Below are positions 8,082-19,900 of a stretch of 64,000 bases of DNA, piece by piece; position 1 is the stretch's first letter, and each line of letters starts with the position of its first letter. Position numbers and translations under genes: made by a program. Below the pieces are notes generated by a model. That model did no database searches. It was not told the origin of the DNA and saw only the letters and a list, made by a program, of their open reading frames with translations. The DNA comes from Sphingobacteriales bacterium (GTDB taxonomy: Bacteria; Bacteroidota; Bacteroidia; Chitinophagales; CAIOSU01), in contig JAIXOI010000039.1 of assembly GCA_027486795.1 (NCBI GenBank), positions 1 through 64,000 on the forward strand, read 5' to 3'.

Positions 8082-10240
8082 TAGCTCTCCGTCTTATTGA
8101 TGTGAGCAATAAACTTTGATAACTCATTACCTATTTCAATCAACTCGTTGTTATTGGTACTTCTTCCTGTGGCATCATAGCCAATATCTTCTGCTATTGC
8201 CATAAAAATAGCATAGTCGTCCAATGCGGTTTGTTTTGCCAAAAAGTATTTCTCGGTCAAATCTTCTTTCAGCAAATTCACTTTATCGTTAAATGCAGAT
8301 TGAACGGCCGATTTATCGGCTTGTATCATTTCTGTAATTTCCTTCTTGTTTGCTTTCGGGTTTTTGGCTTTTGTAATTGCTTCCAATTTCCTAATTCCAT
8401 CCATTTTCTCCTTTTCCCATTTCTCAATAGTGGCAATATAGTTATTGTCGGTTTTAACCTGCTCTTTAAGTTTTGTCTTTTGATTGCTGATTTTTTCCGT
8501 TTGCTTGTCTTTGTGTTTGCGCAAAAACAAAACAGAACTTTTCACTCCAGCACCCGTTGCACTAAATGCGGTTTGAGGCAGAGAAACAACAGCAACAATG
8601 CGATACATTTCTTCAATGTTGTCCCGCACGTATTGCAAACTGCTATTCGTTAGAATACCATCTGGAATTACAACTGCTAAATAACCATGTTCTGATAAAA
8701 ACTTATGGCATTGCTCCAAAAATAAAACTTCTGTACTCTGGCTATCTCGCAAAGTTGGTTTGCCACTTGATGTTGTATTCAGCCAATCCAATTCTTTAAT
8801 TGCCAAATTGTATTGATTCATATATGCCTTTTCCGTTTGCTTGATGCTACTTCCGAAAGGCGGATTGGTGATGATAAAGTCAAACGAATTGTATTTAAAC
8901 TCCTTATTGCCCGATTTGGCTTGCATTTCGCTGTCGCTTAAAAGTCCATCAGATGCAATCACGTTGGTATGTCCATCATCGTGAATGATCATATTCATTT
9001 TGGCAGTCCGAGCAATTTGGTCGTTTATCTCAATACCAAAGAGGTTCTTTTCTGCGAAATCGTGCCAATATTTGTAATGGTCTTTTTCATCCTTTATTGG
9101 GTCGTAAAACTCGTTGGCTTGCTCTCTCACTTTGTCCAAGGCGTAAAGCAAAAAACCACCACTTCCACAACTGGTGTCAAGCACTCTTGATTTGTGCGTA
9201 ATTGGCAAACTATCTACAATAAATTTCACAATTGGCCTCGGTGTAAAGTATTGTCCGAAATCGCCTCTAAAATAACTGCCCATAAAAGTTTCAAAGGCTT
9301 TGCCTTTGCTATCTAGGTCAGTTTTATTCAGGTTAATCCGCTGAAAATATTTTACAATAGTCAGCGTTTCTTGTGCAGTAAGTGTGATGCCGTCTTTGAA
9401 AACTTCGGGTGCTTCTTTTTCGCCAACTGCATAAATTTTCTTGATTCGTTTTAGCAAATCTTCCGGGTCTTCGTCACGGAAAATTTGAAAGTCGTAAGGG
9501 TCCCCATTTTTTCGAGGGTGTTTTTCGTCCCAAATTTTGCAGAAGATAAGTTTATCCAATTCGTCAAATGCAACGCTTGGGTTTCTTTGTCCACCACCCC
9601 AAAGTGCTTGATGCGATTGTATGAAAATCTTAGTTAGTTCGCTTTCGCTTACCGGTTGAAGTTCAAAAAATTTCTGTTTTACATTCGGGTCGGGTTCAGA
9701 AACAATGTTTTTTGGTTCTGTGTCAGTTTCTGTTTGCGAAATTCCACCTTTCACATATTTGTAAGGTGCAAGTTTGTTGATACCAAATTGCGGAATGTCG
9801 GGAATTTCAATTCTGCTTTTCGGCTTCTTATCGGGAACTTCGTAATACTGATTTTTGATGCGTGAAGTTGTCCAAACGTATTTTGCACCTTCGGCAACTG
9901 CGTAACTGTATGCTTGGTCAACCGCAATGTTAAATTCCTGGTCGGTTAAATCTTCTTTTTTGCACTCAACTAAAATGTAGGTTTCTTCACATTCATCGTC
10001 TGAATAAACTGCAATGTCGGCTTCCTTTGTCTCGACACCCATTTGAACAGGAATGAATTGTTTAATTCTATTCTCCGGGTAGCCATAAATTAAAACCAAA
10101 GTCAAGAAAGTTTCTGCTTGCACTTTCTCTTCGGGATTATTGTAATTCCGCTTTTTGTTTTGATGAACGTATGTTACAAAATTTCGGCCTTCGTCAAATC
10201 GGATTAAGCCTTTTTCAATTCCCGTGTCTAATAAATTCAT
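8081..10240 (-). CDS. Fused PD-(D/E)XK nuclease and N6-adenine DNA methylase (HsdM-like)
   Basis: 719 residues. Residues 35-135 form an HsdR-N-terminal-like nuclease domain: IKQFIPVQMGVETKEADIAVY and YILVECKKED give D75, E92 and K94 of the D...ExK active site. Residues 280-600 are an N6-methylase of the HsdM class: GQYFTPRPIVKFIV (329-342), motif I DTSCGSGG (355-362), motif IV NPPF (459-462), VIPDGIL and LPQTAFSATGAGVKSSVLFLRK. The C-terminus is charged and coiled-coil-like (TKLKEQVKTDNNYIATIEKWEKEK...). With the separate S subunit this resembles two-subunit systems such as BcgI, where the methylase polypeptide also cuts. No helicase/translocase HsdR gene is in the window. First gene of the operon; upstream DNA is very AT-rich. 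Confidence 0.88.
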   Translation of the reverse strand: MNLLDTGIEKGLIRFDEGRNFVTYVHQNKKRNYNNPEEKVQAETFLTLVLIYGYPENRIKQFIPVQMGVETKEADIAVYSDDECEETYILVECKKEDLTDQEFNIAVDQAYSYAVAEGAKYVWTTSRIKNQYYEVPDKKPKSRIEIPDIPQFGINKLAPYKYVKGGISQTETDTEPKNIVSEPDPNVKQKFFELQPVSESELTKIFIQSHQALWGGGQRNPSVAFDELDKLIFCKIWDEKHPRKNGDPYDFQIFRDEDPEDLLKRIKKIYAVGEKEAPEVFKDGITLTAQETLTIVKYFQRINLNKTDLDSKGKAFETFMGSYFRGDFGQYFTPRPIVKFIVDSLPITHKSRVLDTSCGSGGFLLYALDKVREQANEFYDPIKDEKDHYKYWHDFAEKNLFGIEINDQIARTAKMNMIIHDDGHTNVIASDGLLSDSEMQAKSGNKEFKYNSFDFIITNPPFGSSIKQTEKAYMNQYNLAIKELDWLNTTSSGKPTLRDSQSTEVLFLEQCHKFLSEHGYLAVVIPDGILTNSSLQYVRDNIEEMYRIVAVVSLPQTAFSATGAGVKSSVLFLRKHKDKQTEKISNQKTKLKEQVKTDNNYIATIEKWEKEKMDGIRKLEAITKAKNPKANKKEITEMIQADKSAVQSAFNDKVNLLKEDLTEKYFLAKQTALDDYAIFMAIAEDIGYDATGRSTNNNELIEIGNELSKFIAHINKTES

Positions 10241-10587
10241 ATATTTTGTCTGTTGGCTGTTGCGGAATACTATTGGCCGTTGTTATTTTAAGAATTAGCC
10301 TTTTCTAAAAGTTGCTTGAATTGCATAAAGTTAAACCAATTGGTAAACTAGGCAATTATTCTTGGTCAATATTAAAAGCTAAAATTAAACCAAAAAATAG
10401 TTGTCCTAATTTAGATTATTTTTTGTTGCATATTTGTGTGGTTATTTTTTACAAAATATAACATTATTACTTCAACTTGCCTTTATTATGTTCCAACTTT
10501 CGATGATTTCCTAATTTTGTTCAACTAGTTAGTTTACCCTATACCCTTCATACAACCCCTCAAGCATTCTGTGTATCTTTGGGTTAT
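10241..10587. other. AT-rich spacer upstream of the restriction-modification operon
   Basis: 347 bp between divergently transcribed regions. Very AT-rich with runs such as ATTAAACC, no palindrome or gene recognised. It must hold the promoter of the methylase operon. Confidence 0.5.
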
Positions 10588-10911
10588 ATGAGTAATTTAA
10601 TGAAACAGCTAACCTTTTTTGCGTGCCTTTTGCTGGTGGGTGCCCTTGCGGCCCAAACCGTAACCCAAGGCCCCATAATTGGCGGGGTTACTACCAACAG
10701 CGCCCGTGCGGCCTTGTTTTGCAGTGGCCCAACCCTTGCGGGTATTGAGCTGGCCACCGATACCAGTTTCACTAACAGCCGCCTTTTTCAAACACCTACT
10801 AATATTACAAGCGGCAATGCAGCCCTTATCGATTTGGATAGCCTGCAAAGCAATACCAAATACTATTCTAATACTGATGGTTCTCATACCTCCATAACCC
10901 GCATTAGCTAA
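10588..10911 (+). pseudogene. Truncated PhoD-like alkaline phosphatase (N-terminal fragment)
   Basis: 107 codons from ATG at 10588 (or 103 from ATG at 10600, which starts the signal peptide MKQLTFFACLLLVGALAAQ). After the signal peptide comes TVTQGPIIGGVTTNSARAALFCSGPT...IELATDTSFTNS...IDLDSLQSNTKYY, which matches my memory of the N-terminal Fn3-like domain of Bacteroidota PhoD-family phosphatases. The frame ends after 14 unrelated residues, so the whole metallophosphoesterase domain is missing. Downstream, the plus strand runs straight into a terminator and the convergent adhesin gene, so there is no room for the rest. I treat it as a broken gene; an alternative is a short secreted protein in its own right. 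The break point adjoins the AT-rich restriction-modification region. Confidence 0.55.
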
Positions 10912-10944
10912 AAAACTACAGGGCCACCTTTCGGGCAGCCCTGC
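10910..10944 (-). terminator. Rho-independent terminator of the giant adhesin gene
   Basis: Minus-strand hairpin with CAGGGC/GCCCTG arms (10919-10924, 10938-10943) followed by six Ts at 10915-10910. It begins about 30 bp after the adhesin stop at 10973 and overlaps the stop of the PhoD fragment on the other strand. Confidence 0.65.
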
Positions 10945-10972
10945 AAAATCACTAATAGTTGGTTAGTGCTTA

Positions 10973-13900
10973 TTATTTAAGGATCGTTACGCTACCTTTT
11001 TTAAATCCTTCTTGGCCGTCAATGTACAGGGCTTTCACCAAGAAAACATAAACGCCCGGAGGCATAGCTACCCCTTTAAACGTGCCATCCCAGCCCACTT
11101 TAGGGTCGGTGGTTTCAAACATTTTCTCACCCCAGCGGTCAAATACTTGGAATAGCATCGTTTCGAAACCATAGCCATATACGTTAAACTCGTCGTTAAA
11201 CCCATCGCCGTTCGGTGTAAACACGTTTGGTACCCAAAGTACACGGTCGTACAAGTCAACTATTACGGTTACTCTGGCCACAGCTTCGCAACCATTGTCA
11301 TCGGCTATGCGCACGGTGTAGATGTATGAAGATTCTACTAACGGGCCAGCAACAGGGTCGGCACAATCAATACAATCCAGGTTTTCGTTCGGCGACCATT
11401 CGTAAACAGGTGTTCCGATAACACCACTGCCTGGGGTTGCCGTTAGCTGCACACTCTCACCAAACTTAACAGAATCGGCACTTGCTGCCAACGAAATAAA
11501 TAGCTGAGAAGGGCTAGTCAGGGTTTCTGACAGCGTTACGCTGCAATTGTTGGCGTCGGTAACGGTTACTACGTATCCACCCTGTATTAATCCTATTGCA
11601 TTACCTGAGTTAAGCGTGCTGTTGTGGTTCCATGCATAGGTAAGATTTCCTGTACCGCCTGCAGCCGTTACCACTACACTTCCATCGGGTGTATCGTAGC
11701 ACCTAGGGTTCACTGCCACTGCCGACGCGGTAAGCAACGGTACATTGGCTACTATGGCCGTATCTAAAGCGGTACAACCTGCTGCATCGGTAACGGTTAC
11801 AATATACTGCCCAGGCCTCAAATTGCTAGCCGTTGCACCATTTTGCGCAGGAGTAGTATTCCATGAGTAAGTAACTGAGCCTGTTGCACCAGTTACCACG
11901 GCGTTTACCGAGCCAGTAGGTGTATCGAAACACTGTACATTGGTGGCGATGGCATTTACCGCCACACTTCCCGGAGGGTTAATTACATAGCTACCACTAA
12001 CGGTACAGCTATTCAAATCAGTTACTACAACCGAGTAGTTGCCTTGGCCCAATCCAGTAAGGGTTGGACCAGTAACAGCAGTATTCCATAAAAACCCATA
12101 AGTACCCGTGCCACCAGTTACGGATAGGCTAATGGAGCCAGTATTGCCGCTACCACAAGTTATAGGCACAATAGTTTCGGTAATAACGATGGCGTTAGGT
12201 TGTGTAATAAGCACACTATCTCTTCTCTGGCAAGTACGTGCATCGGTAACTGTTACCACTGCCCAACCCGCGCCGCGGTTTGGCGAAGTAGTGGCTGTGC
12301 CACCGCCACTGTTCCAAGCATAGGTAAAGCCCGGCGAACCACCAGCCGCAGCAACGGTTGCGCTACCATTGGTACCACCATTACAATCAACATTAGTACC
12401 CGTTACATTGGTAGTAATACCAATTGGCTGCAATACGGTAGCATTGGCCGTTGAGGTACAGTTGTTTCTATCGCGAATGGTGATGGTATATGGCCCAGCG
12501 GCAAGGTTATTCAACACATTGGTTGGTGCAAAAGTTACCCCGTCGCGGCTATATTGATAGCCAGGGCTACCACCTGCACCCGTGGCGGTAATAAACCCAT
12601 CGGCAACACCAAAACAATTGGCGCTATCTTGCACGGCGGTTACACTCAGAGCAGTTGGTTGCAACACGGTTATGTTTCCTGTGGTATTACAACCCGCAAT
12701 GTCGCGCACCGAAACGGTATAGTTTGCGGCATTAAGGCCAGTAAAGGTGCCCGATGCCTGATAGTTTACCCCATCAATACTATACTGCAAGGCACCGCTT
12801 CCGCCAGCACCCACTGCAATCACTTGTCCATCGTTGCCAGCGTTACAGTTTACACTGTCTTGGGTGAGGGTTACGGTTACCGGAGCTGCCGCTTGCACAG
12901 TTACGTTTGTAGTTGCCGCACAACCGTTGGCATCGTTTACAACAATGGTATAGATGTTGGCTGTAAGGTTGGCAAAAGTACCCGAAGCTTGGAAGGCACC
13001 ACCATTGAAACTATACTGATATGGGGCGCTGCCACCTGCACCCGTTGCGGTAATTTGCCCGTCGTTGGTACTGTTGCAGCTAATATCAATAACCACAGTG
13101 CTTACAGTAAGCGCAGTAGGTTGTAACACACTGGTGCTGGCCGTTTGCGTACAGCCGTTTCCATCGCGTAGGGTTACGGTATATGGCCCAGCGGCCAAAG
13201 CCGTAAATACATTTGAAACCTGGAAGTTGGTTCCATTTAAGCTATACTCATAAACCCCGTTGCCACCACCAGCGGTAGCAGTAAGAGTGCCATCGCTTAA
13301 GCCGTTACAGCTTACGCTATCCTGTACCAAGGTTAAGGTAAGTGCCGTTGGCTGGCCTACGTTTACGGTTGTGGTAACGGAACAGTTATTGCCATCTCTT
13401 AGCGTAACGGTATAAGTAGCCGAAGCCAAGTTGGTGAACGTGTTTGATGCTTGGAAGTTAACACCATCAATACTATATTGATATGCCGCCGAACCGCCAC
13501 CTGCTGTAACCACTATACCACCTGTACCGCCACCGGCACAACTAGAGGCTGTAGCCGCAGCCGAAACGGTTAATGCCGCCGGTTGCAATACCGCTATTAA
13601 TACTTGAGCTTGGCAATTGTTCTGGTCGGTTACATCAATAGTGTAGCTAGCGGCACCAAGCGCATTAAATACATTGGACGCTTGCGGGGCGCCGGCATTA
13701 AGGCTGTAAGTAAAGCTTGGCGAACCGCCGCTAGCAGTTACGGTAATAACACCATCGTTGCCTCCGTTACAATTTACACTGTCTTGCACGGCAGAAGCGG
13801 TAATAGCCACAGGCTGACCGACAATTACGTTAGCCGAAGCCACACAAAGGTTGGCATCCCTAACGGTAACGGTATAACTGCCCGCGTTGAGCGAGCTAAA

Positions 13901-16900
13901 TACATTCGATGCCTGGAAGTTGGTACCATTGGTACTATACTCTAAGCCACCCGCTGCACTGCTGGCGGTTACGGTAATTACCCCATCAGCAGCACCGTTA
14001 CACGATAGGCTATCGGCAACCAAACTTATCGTAATACCCGAAGTAGAACCTATCGTTATGGTTGTTGATTGTGTACATCCATTGCCATCAACCACATTTA
14101 CGGTATAGGTAGCCGCACTAAGATTGCTAAACAAGTTGCTCGATTGTGGCGTGCCGCCATTCAAATTATAACTATACGGCAAAGAACCTCCTGTAGCGGT
14201 AACTGTTATGCTACCATCGGTGGTGCTGTTGCAGCTCACGTCTACTTTGGTAGCACTCACCCCCAATACTGTGGGTTGCAATACACTTATATTGCCGGTT
14301 ATTTGGCAAAACTGGGCATCGCGTATGGTAATAGTGTATGGCCCTGCGGCTAAGCCGTTAAATACATTCGAGGGTTGGAAAGTTGTTCCATCCAAACTAT
14401 ACTCATAAGTGGGCGAACCGCCACCCGCAGTTACAGTAATTACTCCATCGCTAGCCCCAAAACAAGAGGCGCTATCTTGCACGGTGGCAATAGTTAGAGC
14501 GACAGGCTGAAGTACCGTTATATTCACCGTTTGGGTACAAGCATTGGCATCGCGTACAGTTACGGTATATGGCCCTGCAACCAAACCCGTAAATATATTG
14601 CTCACTTGGAACGTAGTACCATTAATACTATACTGATAATTTGGGGTTCCGCCACTGGCCGTTACTACCAACGAACCATCGTTGCCGCCACCGCAGTTAA
14701 CACTGTCTTGAACAGCACTTACTACCAATGCTGTTGGAGTAGATACCACAATGCTCGATGTTTCGGTACATCCGTTTTGGTCGCGCACGGTTACGTTATA
14801 AGTGTTAGGCGCAAGGCTAGTAAATACATTGGATGGGCCAAAAGCTCCCGCGTTCAATTGGTATTGGTAGCCTGGCGAACCGCCACCAGCAGTAGCCGTT
14901 ATTTGGCCTCCACCAGCACCTGCACAGGCGGCGCTACCAGCAACCAACGATAAGGTTAAATCGGCTGGGGTCAATACATTAATGGTCAATGTGCGGGTAC
15001 AGAAGTTGAAATCACGAGCATCAATAGTGTAGGTGCCCGCCGTAAGGCCCGTAAAGGTGCCAGAAGATACAAATGCACCGCTATTGATGCTATATTGGTA
15101 GCCACCTGAGCCGCCAGTAGCGGTAGCGGTAATGCTGCCCGTGTTGCCACCAAAGCAGTTTACACTGTCTTGCACGGCAGTTAAGCCCAGCGCAGCGGGC
15201 TGTGCCACCGTAACAGGAATACTAAAAGTACATCCTTTGCTATCGCGTACCGCAGCATTAGGGAAAGCTCCAGCAGCTAGCCCGGTAAATATGTTCGATG
15301 ATTGATAGCCCGAACCTAATGAATACTCATAAGGAGCCACGCCGCCACTTGCCGTAAATACGATAAATCCATCCGAATTGCCGTTACAATCCACACTGTC
15401 AACGGTGGCGGTGGCGGTAAGTTGGGCTGGTGCACGCACTATGCCCACAGCAGTAGCGGTACAACCACCTCCATCTCGCACACCAATGGTGTAACTGCCC
15501 GCCGTTAAGTTGTTGAATACGTTGGCAGCACCGTATGCACCACCATTAATATTGAAAGTATAACCAGCAGTACCACCATTTACCGTGGCGGTTATCCTGC
15601 CCGTGTTGCCACCAAAACAGGTTACGCTATCAACCACCAAAGTAAGTGGTATAGCCGCTACAGGACCTATTGTTACCGTATCGAGGGCAAAACAACCACC
15701 TTGGTCGTATGCCCTAACGGTATAGAAACCTGCTGTTAAACCGTTGAATATACCGGTACCATTTAAAGCACCTCCGTTAATATTATAGAAATAACCCGGC
15801 AAACCACCTGAACCGGTTGCTACAATGCTACCAGTTGGGTTGCCACAGCCAATGCCCGTTACTGCCAACGAAATGCCAACACCACCAGGTGCTGCTACGG
15901 TTACGGTATCGTACACTAGGCAACCTTTACCATCGCGCAAAATCAAGGTATAGGTTCCGGTAGTGAGGTTCAAGAAATTGGGTGACGATTGGAAAGCGCC
16001 ATTGTTCAAACTTACTTGATAAGGCAAGCTACCGCCCGATGGGTTGGTAGCAATTGCACCCGTTGGGTTTGTTGGGCAAGTTAGGTCGTCAATAACAGGG
16101 TTCATGGCAAGTGCGGTAGGCTGCCTTACGGTAATCGTTCCAGAGCCAGCACAACCGTTGGTATCCAACACATTAATAGTGTAAGAGCCTGTAGACAAGC
16201 CAGTAAATATACCCGAGCTTTGATAGCTAGTACCACCGTTAATTGAATACCTAAAAGGCGCACTACCGCCAATTGCTGTGGCAGTAATAAAACCATTGGT
16301 TCCACCATTACAATCAACGCTATCCTGTACCAACCCAACGGTAAGCACGGCAGGTTGTCGCACGGCCAAGCTGGCTGTGGCGGTGCAACCAAAGTTATCA
16401 CTGATGGTAACGGTATAGCTTGCCGCCGAAAGACCCGTAAACACATTATTAGCGCTAAACGGTCCGCCGCCCGAAATCCTGAATTGGTATGGCGATGTAC
16501 CTCCCGAGCCGGTAGCCGTTATGCGACCATCGTTGCCTCCGTTACAGTTTACACTATCCTGTGCCAATGCCACGCTTAGCGAGCCGGGGGCTGCGAGTGT
16601 TACAGTATCGGTAAGGGTACAACCTACTGCGTCGCGCACCCAAACTATGTAAGTTCCGGCCGGTAACACGGTAAAGTTATTATTGGCTGTGTACGGGCCT
16701 ACACCCAACCTATATTGCAAAGCACCAGTGCCGCCAGCGCCTGTGGCAAGTATACTGCCCGTAGTGCCGCCGCTACAACCAATTGGAGTTACCGTGGTGT
16801 TTAAGCTGAATGGCGGTGGTGTAGTAAACGTGAAATTATAAGTAGTGTCGCAACCATTGGCATCAGTAATCAATATACTGTGTGCCCCTGGCGTAACGTT

Positions 16901-19900
16901 TGTAAATGCGCCAGTAGCTTGAGGTGTGCCTCCATCAAGCGCAAATGTTTTAGTGCCTGTGCCGCCTAAGGCATTAATGGTTATAGCACCATTTGTACCG
17001 CCACAGGTAGTATTCACAAACAAAGTTTGCGATAGCACAAATGGAGGTGGAGAGCTAATGGCAGCATTTCGGGTTAGGCTGCAACCGTTTGCATCGGTTA
17101 CCGTTACGGTATAGTTGCCGGGTGCCAAATTAATAAGCGTATCGTTTGTTTGCGGCGGAGTGGTGCTCCACACAATTTGGTGGTTTCCAGCACCTCCATC
17201 TACAAATATGGTTATTCCTCCATCCGAAGTATTAGAGCAGCTTGCAGGGGTAACACTGGTTATTTGCGTCACCACTGGTATCGGTTCGTTAATAAAAGCA
17301 GTGGCCGATGCGGTACAGCCATTTAAGTCTGTAACCGTTACTGTATAAGAACCACCAGCTAAGCCGGTTCTGTTAGGCCCCACCACGCCACCACCCCAGT
17401 TGTAGGTATATCCTGGCGTTCCGCCAGTTACTGCGGCTTGAGCGGCCCCGTTGTTTGCGCCCGCACAGGTTACGTCTATTACGCCAGTAATATAGGCTAT
17501 AGGTGTGCCGTTGGCAGCAACAGTTTGATATCTATTTGCGGTGCAACCAGTGGCCAAATTAGTTACCACTACTTGGTAGTTACCTTGGGGCACATTGTTG
17601 GCGGTAGCTGTATTTCTCGGCGGCACCGTATTCCAAGCATAGGAATAAGTTCCAGCAGGAGTTACCGTTACCGATACCGAGCCATTGCTTCCGCAAGTAG
17701 CCGCAACCGAACTGGTAGTAAGCACTGGCTCGGGGTTTACGGTTATGGTTATCGAGTCAACATCAAAACAAGTACCAGATGCATTGTAGCCATATACTAA
17801 ATAGGTAGTTGTGGCTTGAGCTACAACTGTTACGGTACTATCGGTATTGGATGAAAGACCTGTACTTGGAGTCCAGATGTAGGTTGACGCACCCCTTACA
17901 TTGATAACCGTTTGGCCACCTGCGCAATATTGCGGTGTGCCTGAGAAAGTAAGATTTGGGGTGTTTTCTACTATCATGGTAATAGTAGTGGGTTGCGACA
18001 AGCCGCAGCAGTCGGTATTTACCCTAAGCGTTACAGTATAAGTACCAGCAGTGCTGTACACCACATTAAGTACATTCTGAGTAGTATAGTTACTAGGCAA
18101 AATACCTTGTAGATTCCAATCGTATGCCACCGCCAATGAACTAGTGCGGTAGTTTACTGGCGTGCCAGCGCAAATGCGATAAGTGGTTGCGTTTACCATG
18201 GTAGCACCTTGCACCGTAATATCGGGTACGAAGGAAGCGTTGCTAATGGCAATATTCGCAAAACCAAGATAGCTGTTAGCCCCGAATGCAATATCCTTGC
18301 GTCCCGTGGTGGTATATTGTGTTATAGTGCTTGCCCCAACACCAGTAGCAGGCGTGGCACCAGCGCCGTAGTTCCAAGCATTGGAGCTAGGGCCAGCAAA
18401 AGTTATGTTGGTATTGGTACAAGCTACATTGGTAGCCGTAATTACCGGTTGGGCAGTAAGGTTAAATAGGGTATCGGTAGTTACAGGGCTTAAGCCTCCA
18501 TCTCTATAATAACGGAAGGCCACGCCGTTTGCACCTGCACCGCCATTACCGCCATTGCCGCCTCTACCACCAAAGCCACCATTGCCACCTGGGCCAATTT
18601 CGCTTGGGGTTGAGCTGGCTCCTATACCACCTGGCCCACCGCTGCCACCAAGCGTGCCAGTGCCACCAGCACCTCCAACACCGGGCAAGCCGCGGGTAAG
18701 GTTACACTGCCTAAAGTTGCCACCAGCTCCGTTATTAAACAAGTATAAGGCTATCGATGCGCCACCTGCACCACCACCTTCGCCGCCATAGCCGCCTTCG
18801 CCGCCACCGCCACCGCCACCGCCGCCGTTTCCGGCACCTAGGTCGCAGGTAGGTACACCCAATACTGAGTTACAGTGGTGACCACCGCCACCACCGCCGC
18901 CACCACCACCGCCGCCGCCTTGTCCATCGGTGCCATTGGTACCACTGGCACCCGGATTAAAAAATCCGCCACCAAAGGTACCTGGGGCACCATTAGTTCC
19001 GCTCGTTCCATTAGCTCCATTTACACCCGCGGCACCTGCAATGCCACCCGTTCCGGGGTCGGCACCTACGCCACCGGCACCGCCGGTTGCTGCACCACCA
19101 CCACCAAACAAACCAGAACTAGCTCCCCCAGTTCCGGCAGCTCTATCATCCTCACCGCCAGTAGCTCCACCGCCACCACCACCGCCTGCACGGTAAATGG
19201 ACCCTAGCGAACCGGCTTGCCCCGGAGGGCCGTTTTGGCAACAACTAGCCCCGTTAGAGTCGGTTCCACCAGGCCCACCAGTGCCGCCATTTGTGCCACC
19301 ACCATTGCCACCCGCACCTCCCGGACCCGGAAATCTATCATCATCATCATTACCATCTGAGCCATTTACACCTGGGCTTCCGTTGGCACCGTTAGCAAAA
19401 CCATTATTTCCAGATATGCCATCACCGCCATTGCCGCATATCAACCGGGTTCTAACTACTTCATAATTGCTACACGAGGTCATGTGCAATACATAGTTCG
19501 AAACCGTGCCCACAGGAGCATCCTGTGTTTGTATAGTCAAATCTTGTAGCCTGAAAAACTGAGCGGTATTGATATAAAATGCCACAATACGCTGTGCACC
19601 TGGAGGACCATCAGGGTTGTTGTTAGTGCGCAATATAGTAGTTGCGCCAGGTAAGCTGCTTTTACGCCATGCATTACCGGGGTCAAAACCACCTTCAATG
19701 GTCATGTAGCTGGTAAAATTGGTAATGGCATCATCAATTACATAAGTGCCGATGGCCATTTTTATGTTTACGCTATTACAAGCTCCTATAGTAAGGGCGT
19801 TTAGCAAGGTAGTTGGCGTAGCTTGGCTCAGACCATTGCCGCCACCATTGGTGGTAACGTATATGTTGTTGCAAACTGGTGCGGCAGGTGGTGGGTTAAG

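Noticed and set aside
11482..17710. CRISPR array
   Set aside because: The periodic pattern is protein-coding repeats of about 230 bp without identical short repeats and spacers.
18555..19466. Several plus-strand proline-rich open frames
   Set aside because: They are the antisense of the glycine-rich block and have no independent support.
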